A stretch of DNA of 64,000 nucleotides, taken from assembly GCA_028023455.1 (NCBI GenBank), contig JAQFVV010000027.1, positions 10,539,845-10,603,844 of the forward strand. The letters are read 5' to 3'. Positions 1 through 11,285 of the stretch are shown piece after piece; position 1 is the stretch's first letter, and every line of letters begins with the position of its first letter. Position numbers and translations under genes: made by a program. The notes beneath the pieces are model-generated. The model was not told the DNA's origin, made no database searches, and saw nothing but the letters and a program-made list of their open reading frames with translations. Origin of the DNA: Epiperipatus broadwayi (taxonomy: Eukaryota > Onychophora > Udeonychophora > Euonychophora > Peripatidae).

Positions 1-189
1 ATAGACATTCGATAAATAATGATACCTTATGGTGAGTATCTAAAATGTATTTATTCGGATGTCTTTTAAGTTATTGGTGACAATGCAAGTATCTTATGGT
101 GAATACTATTGGGTTACATATAAATTTCCCTCCGCAATTGTCAGTAATCAATAATTTTATATTTTGATCGCTTATGTTTACTTTGGAAT

Positions 190-681
190 GTTTTTAACCG
201 TGTAATCTATGTAACCGATCTATAGCAACTTATTATAACAAGCTTTTATAATCCCATCTGTGCGAACTTAATTAAAATGTAAAATTAGAATATAATAGTA
301 ATTAAAGGTAAATTAAAGTCAAGAATCAAAGTTAAAAATAATGTTAAATGTTAAAATGTAAAACTAATACTAAAATAATTTTAAATCTTATATATATGTG
401 CATAAATAAATGTTTGTAGGATTAATTACTGGCAGTGGCTTATTTTATTTATTTTTTAATGTTGACATCTAATTAGAGAAGATATTATATTATTTAATCT
501 CTGGTATTCCACTGAGCTAGTGACAATGGGCTAACGATCTAAATATGTAAATAAAGTGGAATCCTAACAGCGCGTATCTGCCTACTTTATAAATTTTTCT
601 AGGCTCAAATGCCTAGATGGCGCCCTTTGGTAGTGCGGTGCGGTGCGATGCGATCTCCCACTTCGTTTGGATCGTTATAAT
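190..681 (+). mobile_element. 3' end of a long LTR (LTR family L1), window-truncated or diverged upstream
   Basis: From about position 205 this matches the last ~420 bp of the LTR-like sequence ending at 63872. Shared blocks include CATCTGTGCGAACTT, the TACTGGCAGTGGCTTATTTT block, GCGCGTATCTGCCTACT and CAAATGCCTAGATGGC. It also matches the inverted copy near 58480-58700. The end reads ATCGTTATAA and is followed directly by a primer-binding-site sequence, so this is read as the 3' end of an LTR. Upstream of ~200 the match is lost, which suggests a different subfamily or a rearranged 5' part. Confidence 0.7.
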
Positions 682-694
682 TGGCGCCCAACGT
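682..694 (+). promoter_or_regulatory. LTR-retrotransposon primer binding site (tRNA-Lys type)
   Basis: TGGCGCCCAACGT begins immediately after the LTR end. TGGCGCCCAACG is the 18-nt PBS start complementary to the 3' end of tRNA-Lys(1,2), as in many Ty3/Gypsy and retroviral elements. The copy ending at 63872 is followed by a degraded relative (TGG...CCAAC). Identification rests on motif and position. Confidence 0.7.
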
Positions 695-3600
695 AATTAT
701 CTATAATATTTTGTATTGATGCATGATAATCTTTCTTTTTTATCTTTTATCTTTTTTTTTTTCATGTTCTATTCTTACATTTCAAACATACGTTTGCAGA
801 CATGGAAAAAACATAACTCAAAAAAGTGATTCAATCATCTGGGTTTTACTTCCCTTAAGCAAAGCCCACATACTAAAACCAAGTAAAAAGATAAAATGGG
901 AAAAAATACCACAGTCTATGTAAAATTAAAATCTGCATAAAATTAAATAAAATGATAATAATTTGTAACATAATAAAAATGATTAATGATCATTTATATA
1001 TTTCTGAAAAAGGGCTTTCTAAAAACTCGTATTCAAAATGAAAATTGTGTAATATATATCAATAAATATAAATACTGGTGATGTTGTTAAAATTACATGT
1101 AGCTTAGCTAAAAAACTTGTTTGATTGAAATATCTTATGAAGGCTTTAGTATTAAAGAAAAATTCTCAAATTTTGTTAAAAATGTAATGTAATAATCAGC
1201 TAGAATTTATTTATATATATATAACTGACTTACTTATTTTTTGTCTAAAATGAAATTGAAATACAACAATTTTATCACAATTATCATCACTTGTATATTG
1301 GTTTTAAATTATTTTAAAGTCTGCTTAATATTAATTTATAAAAAAAATATTTTCATTTGTAATAGATAGAAAAGATGATATATATCATCTATATTATTTA
1401 TTTATATGATTTACATATTAATTAAATTTTAACTTTTTTAATTTTTATTTGTTTACATAATTTATTTTTAATTAAATATCATATTAATTTTATTCAAAAT
1501 AACTAATAAATATTTATTTTGATTTTTAATAATATTTCCTTTTTTATATAAAAAAAATCTCAAAAGTTAGCTCTTCAGCAGATCTAAGAAATGTGCAAAT
1601 TTTCAAACAGTTGTTACACTTCTTATATACAAATAGAACACTGATGTATATTAGGTGTGGGTGAGGGCAAACTGATATGAATATAAAATTTATTTTGATA
1701 ATTAATTCTAAATATATGCTAATAGTAAATGTTGTAATGAAGGATTTTTTAAATCTATTTAAATAATTATAAATTTTGTCTGTTAAATAATATGCAGATT
1801 CCAACTTCTCTTTTTTTCTCTTTCTCCTCTATTTCATTTTTTAAATCTTCCATTTCTTATATTAGTACAGTATATAACTATCACAAGCCTCTCATAGTGT
1901 TTAATTCTTTAATTATCTATGATGATAGCATAATAATGGGGATTGCATGTTTGCACAATCACATTTCCAGATTTTGATTATAGTCACAGCAGTTCTGAGT
2001 ACAATTTTTTCACCTGTATATAAGTGCATATAAAAATGTAAATAAAACTTTTGATCTTTCTCTTCTTTTTAACTTGGAATGTTCAAAGTTATTTACAAGA
2101 CATGGCTAATAAATTATGTTTTTGACTATTTTATAATGCAGCATCAAATTGCATTTAAGTGTATGTTGAAGTTCGGAAACAAGATGGCAAAAAAATTATG
2201 TTAAAAAGATGATCAGAAAAATTAACTACCATTAAGAATTATCAAATATTATCCCTTGATTGTAATTCATTATTGCCATAAAAGTAACTTAATATCTAAG
2301 TGTATTTTATGTTTTATAAAAGAGATTGAAATGTTTGAAATAAATGATTTGACTGAGGGTCATGCAATAAACTTTTCAACAATATTTATATTTTTAAAGT
2401 GCTGCCCATTGTCAAAGAGCCTTCATTTTATTATCATACTAGAACTGTCATTGGTCAGAAAGAGATGATATTATTCAAAATGTTGCATTACATACTAACA
2501 TCTCTGTACTACTAACAATTGAATGTATTTGAAAAGTTTAAATTAAATTCAAATTAAAAAAAAAAATTTAACAATTAATATTAGATGATAGAAATAATAC
2601 AATATATAATTATAATTAAAATATCAGACAAACAGTATCTATACATGTACATATACATATAAGTAATGTGTTAGAAATATAATGAGGGATTCCATCTTTA
2701 TTGTTAAAAGGAGGTTGTCTTGACAACAGTTTGAAATTATTGATTGTTATTGATATTGGGATTGTCTAAGTGTTGACTGGCTTTTAATGATATACACATT
2801 CATAGTATGAATTATACAACTAATTCTTTTATTATTAAAGATCAATTATATATATTACTATAGAAATAATATTTTTTCTCATTCTATCATTTTTCAATCT
2901 GCTGTTGACAAACTATCAGTGTGGTGGAATATTTTTCCATATAAATAGTTGTCTTTTTAATTTGACAAAGTCTTAACAAAAAAATCCCATTTTAAACTAC
3001 ATGAAGGCTTAAAAATATAAAAGTTACTGCTTCACCAAAAATGATTCTAAAAGCACTTTTAACCATCTTTCTGGGATGCATTATATATAATGTTTAAAAC
3101 CATCATATAAATAGTGACTGTTGTGATAATAAATGGCATATAGTTCCACTTAGTGGTCAATAATATATATAATAAAAGAGTGATCCACTTTTCTGCTCAT
3201 TTCGATTCACTTGAAAATAGGAGGCTGCAGTATTTAGATTTTGGCAATATTTATCTTTGCAGCTGCTCCAGATATAAACTTTGGGATAATCATATGGTTG
3301 TAGTTAAATAAAGAGATATATTAATCTTCTATTAAGTTTAAATTTTATATTTGAGCTTAAAGTAAATATAATAATATCTGCACTGCTAAATGTTTAGTAT
3401 TTATTCAAATGCAATGTTAATTGAATGAGTATAAATCATTTGGCACTTGATATGAATGAACACTAAACAAATGTGAAAGCATGCGAGTTATTGTGACTTG
3501 GACTAACCATTATTACATGCTCCTATTTATGTGTTTGAAGTGTGTGATAAAATAGAACTTTTTAGTATGTCTGTTATAAAACTCTATCAGAGGAATCTAA

Positions 3601-4880
3601 AATCAAAATGATAATACATTAATCAAAATAAAATATGCAGACCAATTAGCATTTTTAAATATATTTGAAATAGTTTATCTGATGAGGTTAGAGATGAATG
3701 AAAAAAAATATATACTGGAAATTATTATGTACTATTTTCTGAATATTGAAATTAGGATTTAAAAAAGCGTTAGTTAAGGCTTTGCCTGGATCATTTATAT
3801 AGAGTATATTAAAAAAATGAAATGTTCGATGGTTTTTAGAATGTAGGTTTGGAAAAATATGTTCAAATAACTTGAGAGAATTGGTTAACTTATTACAAGA
3901 AGTATGCTAAAAACAGTCATTTATTTTTTTTAAAAAAGAAGATAAAATCAATTGGATTAATATTTTCTTAAAGTAAAAATAAATAAAAGATATGCTAAAA
4001 TTGTAGGAATAAAGATTGATTATTAAAAAATAGAGAAAAAATAATAAGCTAAAGATAAATATTAAGATATGTTAAAAATAGAGAGATAATAAGTAATATT
4101 TTAAAGATATAATGAGGAGTCTGTTAAAGTTACAGAGTAATAAGAAATATATTAAAGATAGATAATGAAATTTCTTAGAAACAGAACTGAGAAATATTTT
4201 AAAATTACAAATATGATTTAGAAATATGTTAAAAGTAGACAGAGATAATAAAATATATATTAGAAGTAGAGAACTAATAAATTATATTGGAAATAAATTG
4301 ATAACAAAAATATATTTTAGTTTAAGATATAAGAAGTAATTTGTAGTAAGTAGAAAAATAAGAAATATGTTATAAGGATAAGAGATAATGAACAATGTTA
4401 GTAATATCAATAAAACATTGCATGACTTATCTAAGGTAAGCCACTAGGAATCTGAATTGTATTTATTCAATAGGTGGCTCTGGAGTAGGGGGAAATAACT
4501 CATATTAGTAATACATTAGAAAAACTAATATTCAATAATTACATCTGACATTTTGTTAATGTTTATTATCTTTTATCTATTTCCGTCTTTCAAATATAGA
4601 AAGGCTTTTCTTGATCAATATGCCAAGGCTGTGAAAATGGTTCTGGCTTTTATATCTTTGTTTGTTTACATGCGCAATCGAAGATGTTCTTGTAATAAAA
4701 AAAATTCATATTCAGGAAAAATTTGCATTAAGCATTCAAAAACAGATCATGAGAAAAGAAATCTCTAAGAGAATAATTTGGAGTGAATTGTGGAGTCTAT
4801 TTTTGATCATGTAACGGAATAATAATGATAACACACGAGGGCGGGCCTTTGCCTCTACTTTCCGTGAGATTATCAATATA
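695..4880. other. AT-rich gene-free stretch downstream of the PBS
   Basis: About 4.2 kb of very AT-rich DNA. The short ORFs here are low-complexity and resemble no family I know. If it is the interior of the LTR element at its left, that element has no recognisable gag or pol and would be a non-autonomous (LARD-like) or fully decayed copy. Apart from the repeat at 2738-2815 I see no interpretable structure. Confidence 0.5.
2738..2815 (+). repeat. Dispersed repeat, inverted partner at 16640-16705
   Basis: The block containing TTGATATTGGGATTGT, AAGTGTTGACTGG and TTTTAATGATATA is found again, reverse-complemented, at 16640-16705. The pair shows an interspersed family; its class is not evident. 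Confidence 0.6.
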
Positions 4881-4892
4881 TATAATGAATAG

Positions 4893-4972
4893 GGCTTTAT
4901 AGCCCGGGATTCATAAGAAGTTAGAGCGCCAGAATCGATTTCAAGTCGGACACTTTACCAACCACACCAAAC
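4893..4972 (-). repeat. tRNA-Ser(UGA)-like sequence, probable degraded SINE head or tRNA pseudogene
   Basis: On the minus strand the order is an A-box-like segment (TGGTGTGGTTGGTAAAG), an anticodon-arm-like GACTTGAAATC with a UGA anticodon as in tRNA-Ser(UGA), a variable-arm region and a B-box-like ATGAATCCCGGG. The acceptor stem is not closed. A tRNA pseudogene or the head of a SINE are both possible. Confidence 0.4.
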
Positions 4973-5570
4973 TGCTCAGTAGAGCAATATCTATAAATAT
5001 TGTCGCTGTATATAAATAATGTTACTCTATTAAAAAAAAAAAAAAAAAACTTAAGTTTTGTCATTACTACGTAAAATTTGATATTTTTATTTCCGTCATA
5101 GCTATTTTTAATCTTGCTTTAAAGTAAATAAAGAATTGAATCTGAAATTAATTCTTTCTACTCGTTTTCATTTTAGAATTGTAAACTGACTCTGAAACAG
5201 ATTCTTTTAATATCTGTCAGAAAAATTAAAATTACAATAACAACGATATGGCATTCTTGACTAATTTTAATATTTAAAAAAATATATAATAAACAAAAAT
5301 AGAAATGTTATAGGAGATGCTTATATAAGTATTATCATTTTCATTTTTGACCATTAGTAATGATAGTCTTTTTAATCCCTTAACTGACAAAGAATTGTTA
5401 TAATAAAATTATTTAAATTAATGGATGATTTGATTGGTAAACGTGAATTATTATTATTTATATAAAATAAACTTTATTAATTACAAATTATGTACAAATA
5501 TTAACATAGTACTGGGGGGGTTGTTATTTGGCATAAGATACACAGGTTATAAAATATAGTTATTATGACA

Positions 5571-5600
5571 TACAGTAGCGCCACCAGTGCAAGCCAGAGT
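5571..5600. repeat. Short fragment of hammerhead repeat family A
   Basis: CAGTAGCGCCACCAGTGCAA and the following GCCAGAGTA match the family A unit (compare ~6893-6920 and 50960-50985). The match breaks where the LINE A fragment begins and family A resumes near 6463, so the LINE fragment appears to lie within a family A insertion. Confidence 0.5.
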
Positions 5601-6468
5601 ATGGACAGCAAAAGAGGCAATTCAAGGAGAAATGGGATGGTCAAGTTTTCATATGAGAGATACAAAAAGTAAAATGAAAATGTTTGGTAGATTGCAGTTT
5701 ATGGATAATAAAAGAATAGCTAAAATAGTATTTAATTGGGTTACGAGTAAAGGGCAGGTAACAAGATGGGTGAGAAAGGTAATGCGGTATGCAAAAGATT
5801 TGGATAAAGAATTTATATCAGTATATTTGTACAAAAGATGGGATGATTGTGTTAGGAGGATTGTTGAGTGTTGTAGTAGTAAGGAATGGGATAGAAGAAT
5901 AGATTTATTAATAAAGAATAGGGAGTTAGAGAGATGGAGAAATAGTATGGAGAGTAAAAAGAGTTTAAATATATATAGAAATAAACAGAATGTTAGGTGT
6001 GAGTTAATATATGATAATAGTAAGGAAAGTAGTTTATTATTTAAGGCTTGAACGTGATCTTTAGTTACAAGAGAATATATATGTAAATGGAAAAAAATGG
6101 GTGATTTATTTTATAAATTATGTAAGGAAGGAATAGAAAATATTAGGCATTTGTTAATTGAATGTAAATGATTGAAAACAGAAAGGGTACATATAATGAA
6201 GTTATGAAAGAATAAATATGAAAAAAGTGATTATACAGAAAGTGAATTATTGGTTTTTATGCTGGGTTTGGGAAAAGATAGAGGGATTTAGATATAAAGG
6301 TTATAGAGTTGACAAAGATTATGTTGTGGAAATGGGATGGAGCAGAATATGGGAAAATTTAGAGTGGGGAATGGAAAATAAAGTGTCTAACAGGTTTATC
6401 TGGGCATAATTGCTGAGATATTCTTGACTTTGTTTAAGGAGAAGCCACAATACATCACATCACATCAA
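5601..6468 (+). mobile_element. LINE family A, 3' fragment (ORF2 C-terminus with zinc-knuckle remnant)
   Basis: An open stretch from 5587 to 6051 (154 codons) continues after stops and frameshifts to ~6410. The later part encodes a cysteine/histidine cluster, LCKEGIENIRHLLIEC (~6110-6170), of the kind found in the C-terminal region after LINE reverse transcriptases, then ELLVFMLGLGK-like sequence. The same sequence occurs on the minus strand at 41040-41780 and 44170-44550. All copies end in a CATCACATCA-type tail preceded by a conserved GAGAAGCCAC-like block, so the 3' end is well defined. RT catalytic motifs are absent because the copy is 5'-truncated. In-frame stops show it is dead. The clade cannot be assigned from this fragment. 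Confidence 0.7.
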
Positions 6469-6520
6469 TCAATTGATGCAAGAAGGTTTGTGCATAAAAT
6501 CCCTATCTAGTGCCTACTCA

Positions 6521-6585
6521 TCCAATATTCCTAGACTAGTTTCTAGCTTGTGGCTTTCACCAATTAGTAGCCTTAGATCCGAGAG
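6521..6585 (-). ncRNA. Degenerate type I hammerhead motif (family A, copy 1)
   Basis: The minus strand reads TTGGTGA (consensus CUGANGA, two changes), then AAGCCACAAGCTA, where AGC pairs with GCT, then GAAACTAGTC. Stem III is ACU/AGU and the cleavage triplet GUC, with cleavage predicted between 6534 and 6533. The changed core implies an inactive copy. Confidence 0.5.
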
Positions 6586-6974
6586 CACTGCACCTAGATC
6601 TTAGGATCTAATGCAACCCTCCAGCAGCCATCTTTTGCCTTATTAGCTAACTATAAAGCTTTCAGTCCAAAATGAAAATGCAAAAGTGTTTTCAATTCAA
6701 GCTCATTAGCTTGGATAATTGTATAGATCTGAACTGAGCTCATTATCCATACTTTTTGGTACCTTTGGTTCTTTAGTAACCACATTCACCATAATACTAT
6801 TGGGCAGGATTGGTATTAAACCACTAAACATCACATGTTTACCATTCTTTATGGTTGCACAAGCTGTTTATATATAGACTAAACTTTCCATGAAGTACCA
6901 TCACCAGTGCAAGCCAGAGTAATCAATGGATGCAAGAAGGTTTGTGCAGAAAATCCCTATCTAGTGCCTGCTCA

Positions 6975-7030
6975 TCCAATGTTCCCAGACTAGTTTCTAG
7001 CTTGTAGCTTTTATCAGTGAGAGCATTGCA
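6975..7030 (-). ncRNA. Type I hammerhead motif (family A, copy 2)
   Basis: The minus strand reads CUCA, CUGAUAA (G8 lost), AAGCTACAAGCTA, GAAAC, UAGUC. The ACU/AGU stem III and the GUC triplet are kept. Predicted cleavage is at 6988/6987, exactly 454 bp from the equivalent position in copy 1. Confidence 0.5.
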
Positions 7031-7083
7031 TCTAGACCATAAGATCTAATATGATCCTATTGTATGGAGAGTTTAGCCATGGA

Positions 7084-8780
7084 TAGTTTACAACAATGTC
7101 TTTATCCTGGCAATTGACATTTTTGTAGGTACTGAGGAATGTGACTCATACCTTCATTTGCTCTCTTAATTTGACTGCTGGTTGTTTGTTTTGATGTGTA
7201 GGTCTTGTAGCTGTATCTGGCCTACACTTTAAGATGTTAAATCTGATAAAATGTTTAATATTAAATTTAAAATTGTATATGTGGCTTCATCAAATAATAT
7301 ACATCTTTTTCAGCATTCATCACCCAATAAGAATTGGTAAGTTTATATTTTAATTCAGGTGTTAAGTATATTCAATTAGGGACTTTATAATTGTTTGATT
7401 GTATGTCAAATGAAAAAACTTATTAAAAATATCAAACTTGTAGAAGGTTTTATTAATCATTTAATATTATTTATTTATTTTAAAACTGTAATACATAATT
7501 TTATTCCATATTATATTTTTTTGTTTTTATTTTGTTTTGCGAATTCATTTTGATAACTTTGTAAGATAGCTGGATATTTGTTTTTTGAATGTCCTTAATG
7601 TTAAATAAATATTTTTATTATTAACATAAGTCTTCTCACCTTTTATCATCATCTGCATTTTTTCAGAAATCTAAATATTATAATATTTACCACACAATGC
7701 TAATTGTTTGTTATGTGCTGAGAGTATATGGATACAAAGAATTTGATATGAAAATCCCTTATTTAAAGTATATTTCTGATGTTAAGAAAACATCAAAGAA
7801 AATGATTATTCTATTTGATTAATAATAATTACAATTATTTATTTATTTGGCACAAGACCACTTGAGTCAGTTTTATTTATGTGGAAGATCACAAGATTAC
7901 TTGATTTTATTCATCATAAATTTAAGATGATAACATTGTTTGGTTTTATTTTTAAAGAAAATTAAAAGCAAATCTATTAGTGTGTTATTTTAGTAGCCAT
8001 ATAATTCCATATCTACTCATAATATCATGAATGTTATCCTAGTGTCTTATCTTTATTTTAAAGTAAGAGATTTTCATGTGTAATTTAAATTGTAAATTTA
8101 TAATTGTAATTTAACGAGACATTATCTTAAGGATAAGAATATGTCTTATTGCTTTTTGTGTTAATTTCATATCTGAATAGTAAAAGATTTTTAGGTAAGC
8201 CCTGATAGTAATATCAAGTAGTTTTAAGTAACAAGCAATATTTACATTTTGTTCAACTTTTTTTCTTTGAATACTTTAATATTATAAAATATATGTTGTC
8301 TTCAAAAAGAATATGCAGTGAAGAGAAAGGAGATCCGTTGATTCCTTTTAGAAGACTTAAATGAACTGAGAAGGGAAAATTCCTTATGTCTCTTCCATAT
8401 GTTTTGTTGGTTTAGCTCATAATACTATATGAAAGTAAATTAACATGAATCGGCAGGTCACTAATACACATCATACAGTGTGTGAGATTATTGGCTTTTT
8501 ACTTCTAAATTTAATATCAAGAAAAATCATTATCTTTCTTCTCAATTATTTGATAGTTCTTAACTGAAAAATCAGTTGAGTTTTCTTGAAGACAGGATAA
8601 GTGCATCTGTGAATGATCTTTTCTTTTTTTAATACATTAAAAAAAAAGAATTTAAATAAATTATTTAAATAATTTAAATAAATAATATTTATTGTTTAAA
8701 AATAAATATATTATGGCAAAAATTACAATCAAAAGCTGTTGGTGGTGGTCAAAAACTCCCTGATTGTGGACCCTAAATGG
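7084..8780. other. AT-rich region with no recognisable gene
   Basis: I see no coding or RNA feature here. There are scattered poly-A/T runs and a simple TTTAAATAATTTAAATAAA-like stretch near 8650-8690. Confidence 0.5.
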
Positions 8781-10880
8781 AATTTGATGGTGATATTTTA
8801 TTTAGGAATTTACAACTTCAAATTACTGTGAAGTAAAAGAAAAATTCAAGAATTGGAAGAAGTGTCTAATATTAAATGGGGCATTGTGGGGTTACGTGAA
8901 GTTAGAAGAAAAGGTGCAGAGATTATTAATTTAAAAGTAGATATGTGATTTATTATAGAAAGAGATTCATTATCAATAAAAAGTTAGGTTTATCAAAAAT
9001 ATACGAAGTCGAGGTTGTGAGTGGAGCAAGTTTGGTGCTTGTAAATAAAGATGTGACAATTTACCATAGATAAATACTCTTTATGTAATAAAGATATATG
9101 AAATCTGGTAACCTGAGCCAACTGATGAGTGCTGGTTCATTATGAAATGCATCTTGGGGGTCATTTGTCTTAGAGATTATTAAAATAAATCTTTATCAAG
9201 ATAATTCTAATTCTTCTACAGTGAACTTTGAACTTATATACAATCAGAAGATCAAGCAATATTTAAAAGAGATTTAGCACAGTAAATCACATTCAATGAT
9301 TAAAAAAAGTTATAGAAAGGACCAATAAATGTGAGTAGTTAAATTATAATATAATCACTTTTTCGTGATAAAATTTTTTGTTACCCCCCCCCCCCAATAT
9401 ATAATATATAATTATACACCTCATAGACACTATTCCAAAATCAGATCCACAGTTTAAGATTTAGATAAAAATAATCGTGTTTTTTTAAATATTATTTGAC
9501 TATTTATGCCGGTTTGCTTTCTTTTTGCAATAATTTTGTTATATAAAATATAGTTTCTTCTTATTATTGAATTGTGATATTAAGATCTCAGGGTTCAGTA
9601 TAAATATTCTTAATATTAGTCTTTATTTTTTTGCAAGTTGTGTCCTAATGAAGAGTGTGAAGAGACATATACTTATTCCAAAAATAATGGCTACCTATTA
9701 CGTGAATTGCCATGCTTTTGATTTGTATACTAAAAAAGGCATTTGATTCTATAAACATATCCATAATTCTATCGAGATATAGACCCAGAAGATTGTCATA
9801 GTGTCAAGAATATTTATCACAATGTAACAGTAATGATTAGATTATTATTATGATACTAAGAATGTAGGACAGAGTGATTCTATATCTACAAATTTTTTAC
9901 AGCAGTTTTACAAAAAAAGTATTTTATAAATTAAAATAAAAAGTGAATGGAAATTAGTTTTTGCAGATAATGTTAATTTTGCATATAATGGTTCAGAACT
10001 TCAGAAAATGTTACAAGAATTATTAGATGAAAGTCAAAAAAAAAAAGTAGGACTAAAAATAAATGCTAAAAAAATTAAAGTAATTTCAAGGGATTTTATC
10101 AGAAGAAAATAGTTTAATAGCAATTCCCCTTCCAATGTCACTACATTTATGCCATCTAGTGTCAGCTTCAGAAATCAATAGATGTCATGTGATAGTGCTT
10201 AATAAATCCTCCAATTTTGGTCTAAGAAAATAAAAATTGTAAATTATAAATTAGAATAACTTAACAGCAACAAATACCTTGGTCTGATGATTAATACAGA
10301 TGAAACATTATAGATGAAATTAATTATAGAATTAAATTTAGATAGAGTGATTTTAATAGAAATAACTTAATATTAAAAAGAAATATGCTTTTGTATTTGA
10401 AAAAGAAAGATTTTTAATAAATTTGTTTTATTAGTTCTTGTGGATCTGAGGTTCAGATACTTAATGGAAAAGTTGTGCAAAGACTTTAGATCACTTAATG
10501 AAACAGAAAGTATGTTGGGAGTAATAAAAAAGATTGAAAATAAAATACAAGAATGAAAAAACAAGCTGGTATCATTGAAAGAATTAAGAAACTAAAATGG
10601 AACTGAATTGGATGTATTGATAGAAGAGAGATGATAATAGATTGATAAATGAAGTTTTAAATTGAATTCCAAGAGATTTTGAAAGACCTAAAAAATGATC
10701 ACATGTGAGATAGATAAGTAAGATAAAAATGTTTGATATTATGTATAAAAATAAAGGTTAAGGATGGCAAAACTTATTAAACTTGGAGAGATCTTTATTC
10801 TTGAGTGGATTGGTAATGATTGAAAATGATGATGATATACTTTTATGTAATAAATAAATTTTAATAATAATAATATGAAC
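8781..10880 (+). mobile_element. RTE/CR1-like LINE, decayed (endonuclease and RT remnants)
   Basis: Conceptual translation across frameshifts gives the recognisable order of an endonuclease-RT polyprotein. IKWGIVGLREVRRKG (~8865-8915) resembles the AP-endonuclease segment GLSEVRRKG. KKAFDSI (~9735-9755) resembles RT motif A. FADNVNFAYNGSELQKML (~9960-10010) is motif C with FADD changed to FADN, followed by GLKINAKKIKV. NKYLGLMI (~10270-10295) is a YLG motif. LKWNWIGCIDRR and later PRDFERP-like residues (~10590-10700) resemble the KWRWAGHVAR tail of RTE-type proteins. The element ends near a short ATA-rich tail (~10855-10875). Stops and frameshifts occur throughout and the endonuclease-to-RT region is shortened. 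A hammerhead-like fragment (9114-9162) lies between the two domains. Confidence 0.75.
9114..9162 (+). ncRNA. Hammerhead-like fragment related to family C
   Basis: GCCAA, CUGAUGA, GUGCUGGUUCAUUAU, GAAA, UGCAUC, UUGGGG. Stem I is CCAA/UUGG, stem III is AUG/CAU and the cleavage triplet is AUC. Stem II is poorly formed compared with the family C copies at 22.6 and 37.8 kb. It sits in LINE sequence as a short isolated match. Confidence 0.45.
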
Positions 10881-11056
10881 AGTGTACAAATATATACTTA
10901 TTTTAATTATTAAAAATAATAAATCAAAACAATAACATTTTTACTGATAGTTTCTTGTTTAAAATATTGCTCAGCTTATTAGTTTGTCTTTTTACATTTA
11001 GTAACTGTATTGTAATATGTTTTAAAAACTTTATCTTTCTTATTGCATTGCCAAAT

Positions 11057-11165
11057 CCATATAATATTAATATCAACTGTATTCGTTATTACTTTTTATA
11101 ATTCTTTTTTCCATATAATATTAATATCATCTGTATTTTTATTACTTTTTACAATTCTTTTTTAC
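11057..11165 (+). repeat. 54-bp tandem duplication
   Basis: CCATATAATATTAATATCA with its following TGTATT...TTACTTTTTA...ATTCTTTTTT starts at 11057 and again at 11111. The two units differ by a few substitutions. Confidence 0.8.
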
Positions 11166-11285
11166 AACCCACTAGTGACAGTTTTGTTTGCCCCAACGAT
11201 CTTCTTCAGAACTATAATGAACACAATACAAATACATGAATATAAATACATATGAACATATAATTTTACATTATATATTCTATCT
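11110..11285 (-). repeat. Repeat family D with degenerate hammerhead-like core
   Basis: Reverse-complement copy of 14970-15130. On the minus strand, TTCTGAAGA is followed by a hairpin (GATCGTTGGGGCAAAC), then AAAACTGTC and ACTAGTGGG. This resembles CUGANGA, stem II, (G)AAA, a stem III with a GUC triplet, but the G of GAAA is lost and stem I is weak. Confidence 0.5.

Larger units (their letters stand above)
6463..7083 (-). mobile_element. Hammerhead repeat family A: tandem dimer (454-bp period) plus inverted tail
   Basis: A first unit starts at the GATGCAAGAAGG at 6475 and the same sequence recurs at 6929, a 454-bp period. Each unit contains a hammerhead-like motif on the minus strand (6521-6585 and 6975-7030). 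The right end, ~7055-7083, is a short inverted piece (TATGGAGAGTTTAGCC) like those ending the copies at 36.8 and 51.1 kb. There is no protein-coding potential. The architecture matches non-autonomous metazoan retrozymes, which consist of short tandem units each with a type I hammerhead; that class assignment is inference. Confidence 0.65.

Noticed and set aside
4893-4972. Functional tRNA-Ser(UGA) gene
   Set aside because: Anticodon arm and boxes are recognisable but the acceptor stem does not close, so it is listed only as a tRNA-like repeat.
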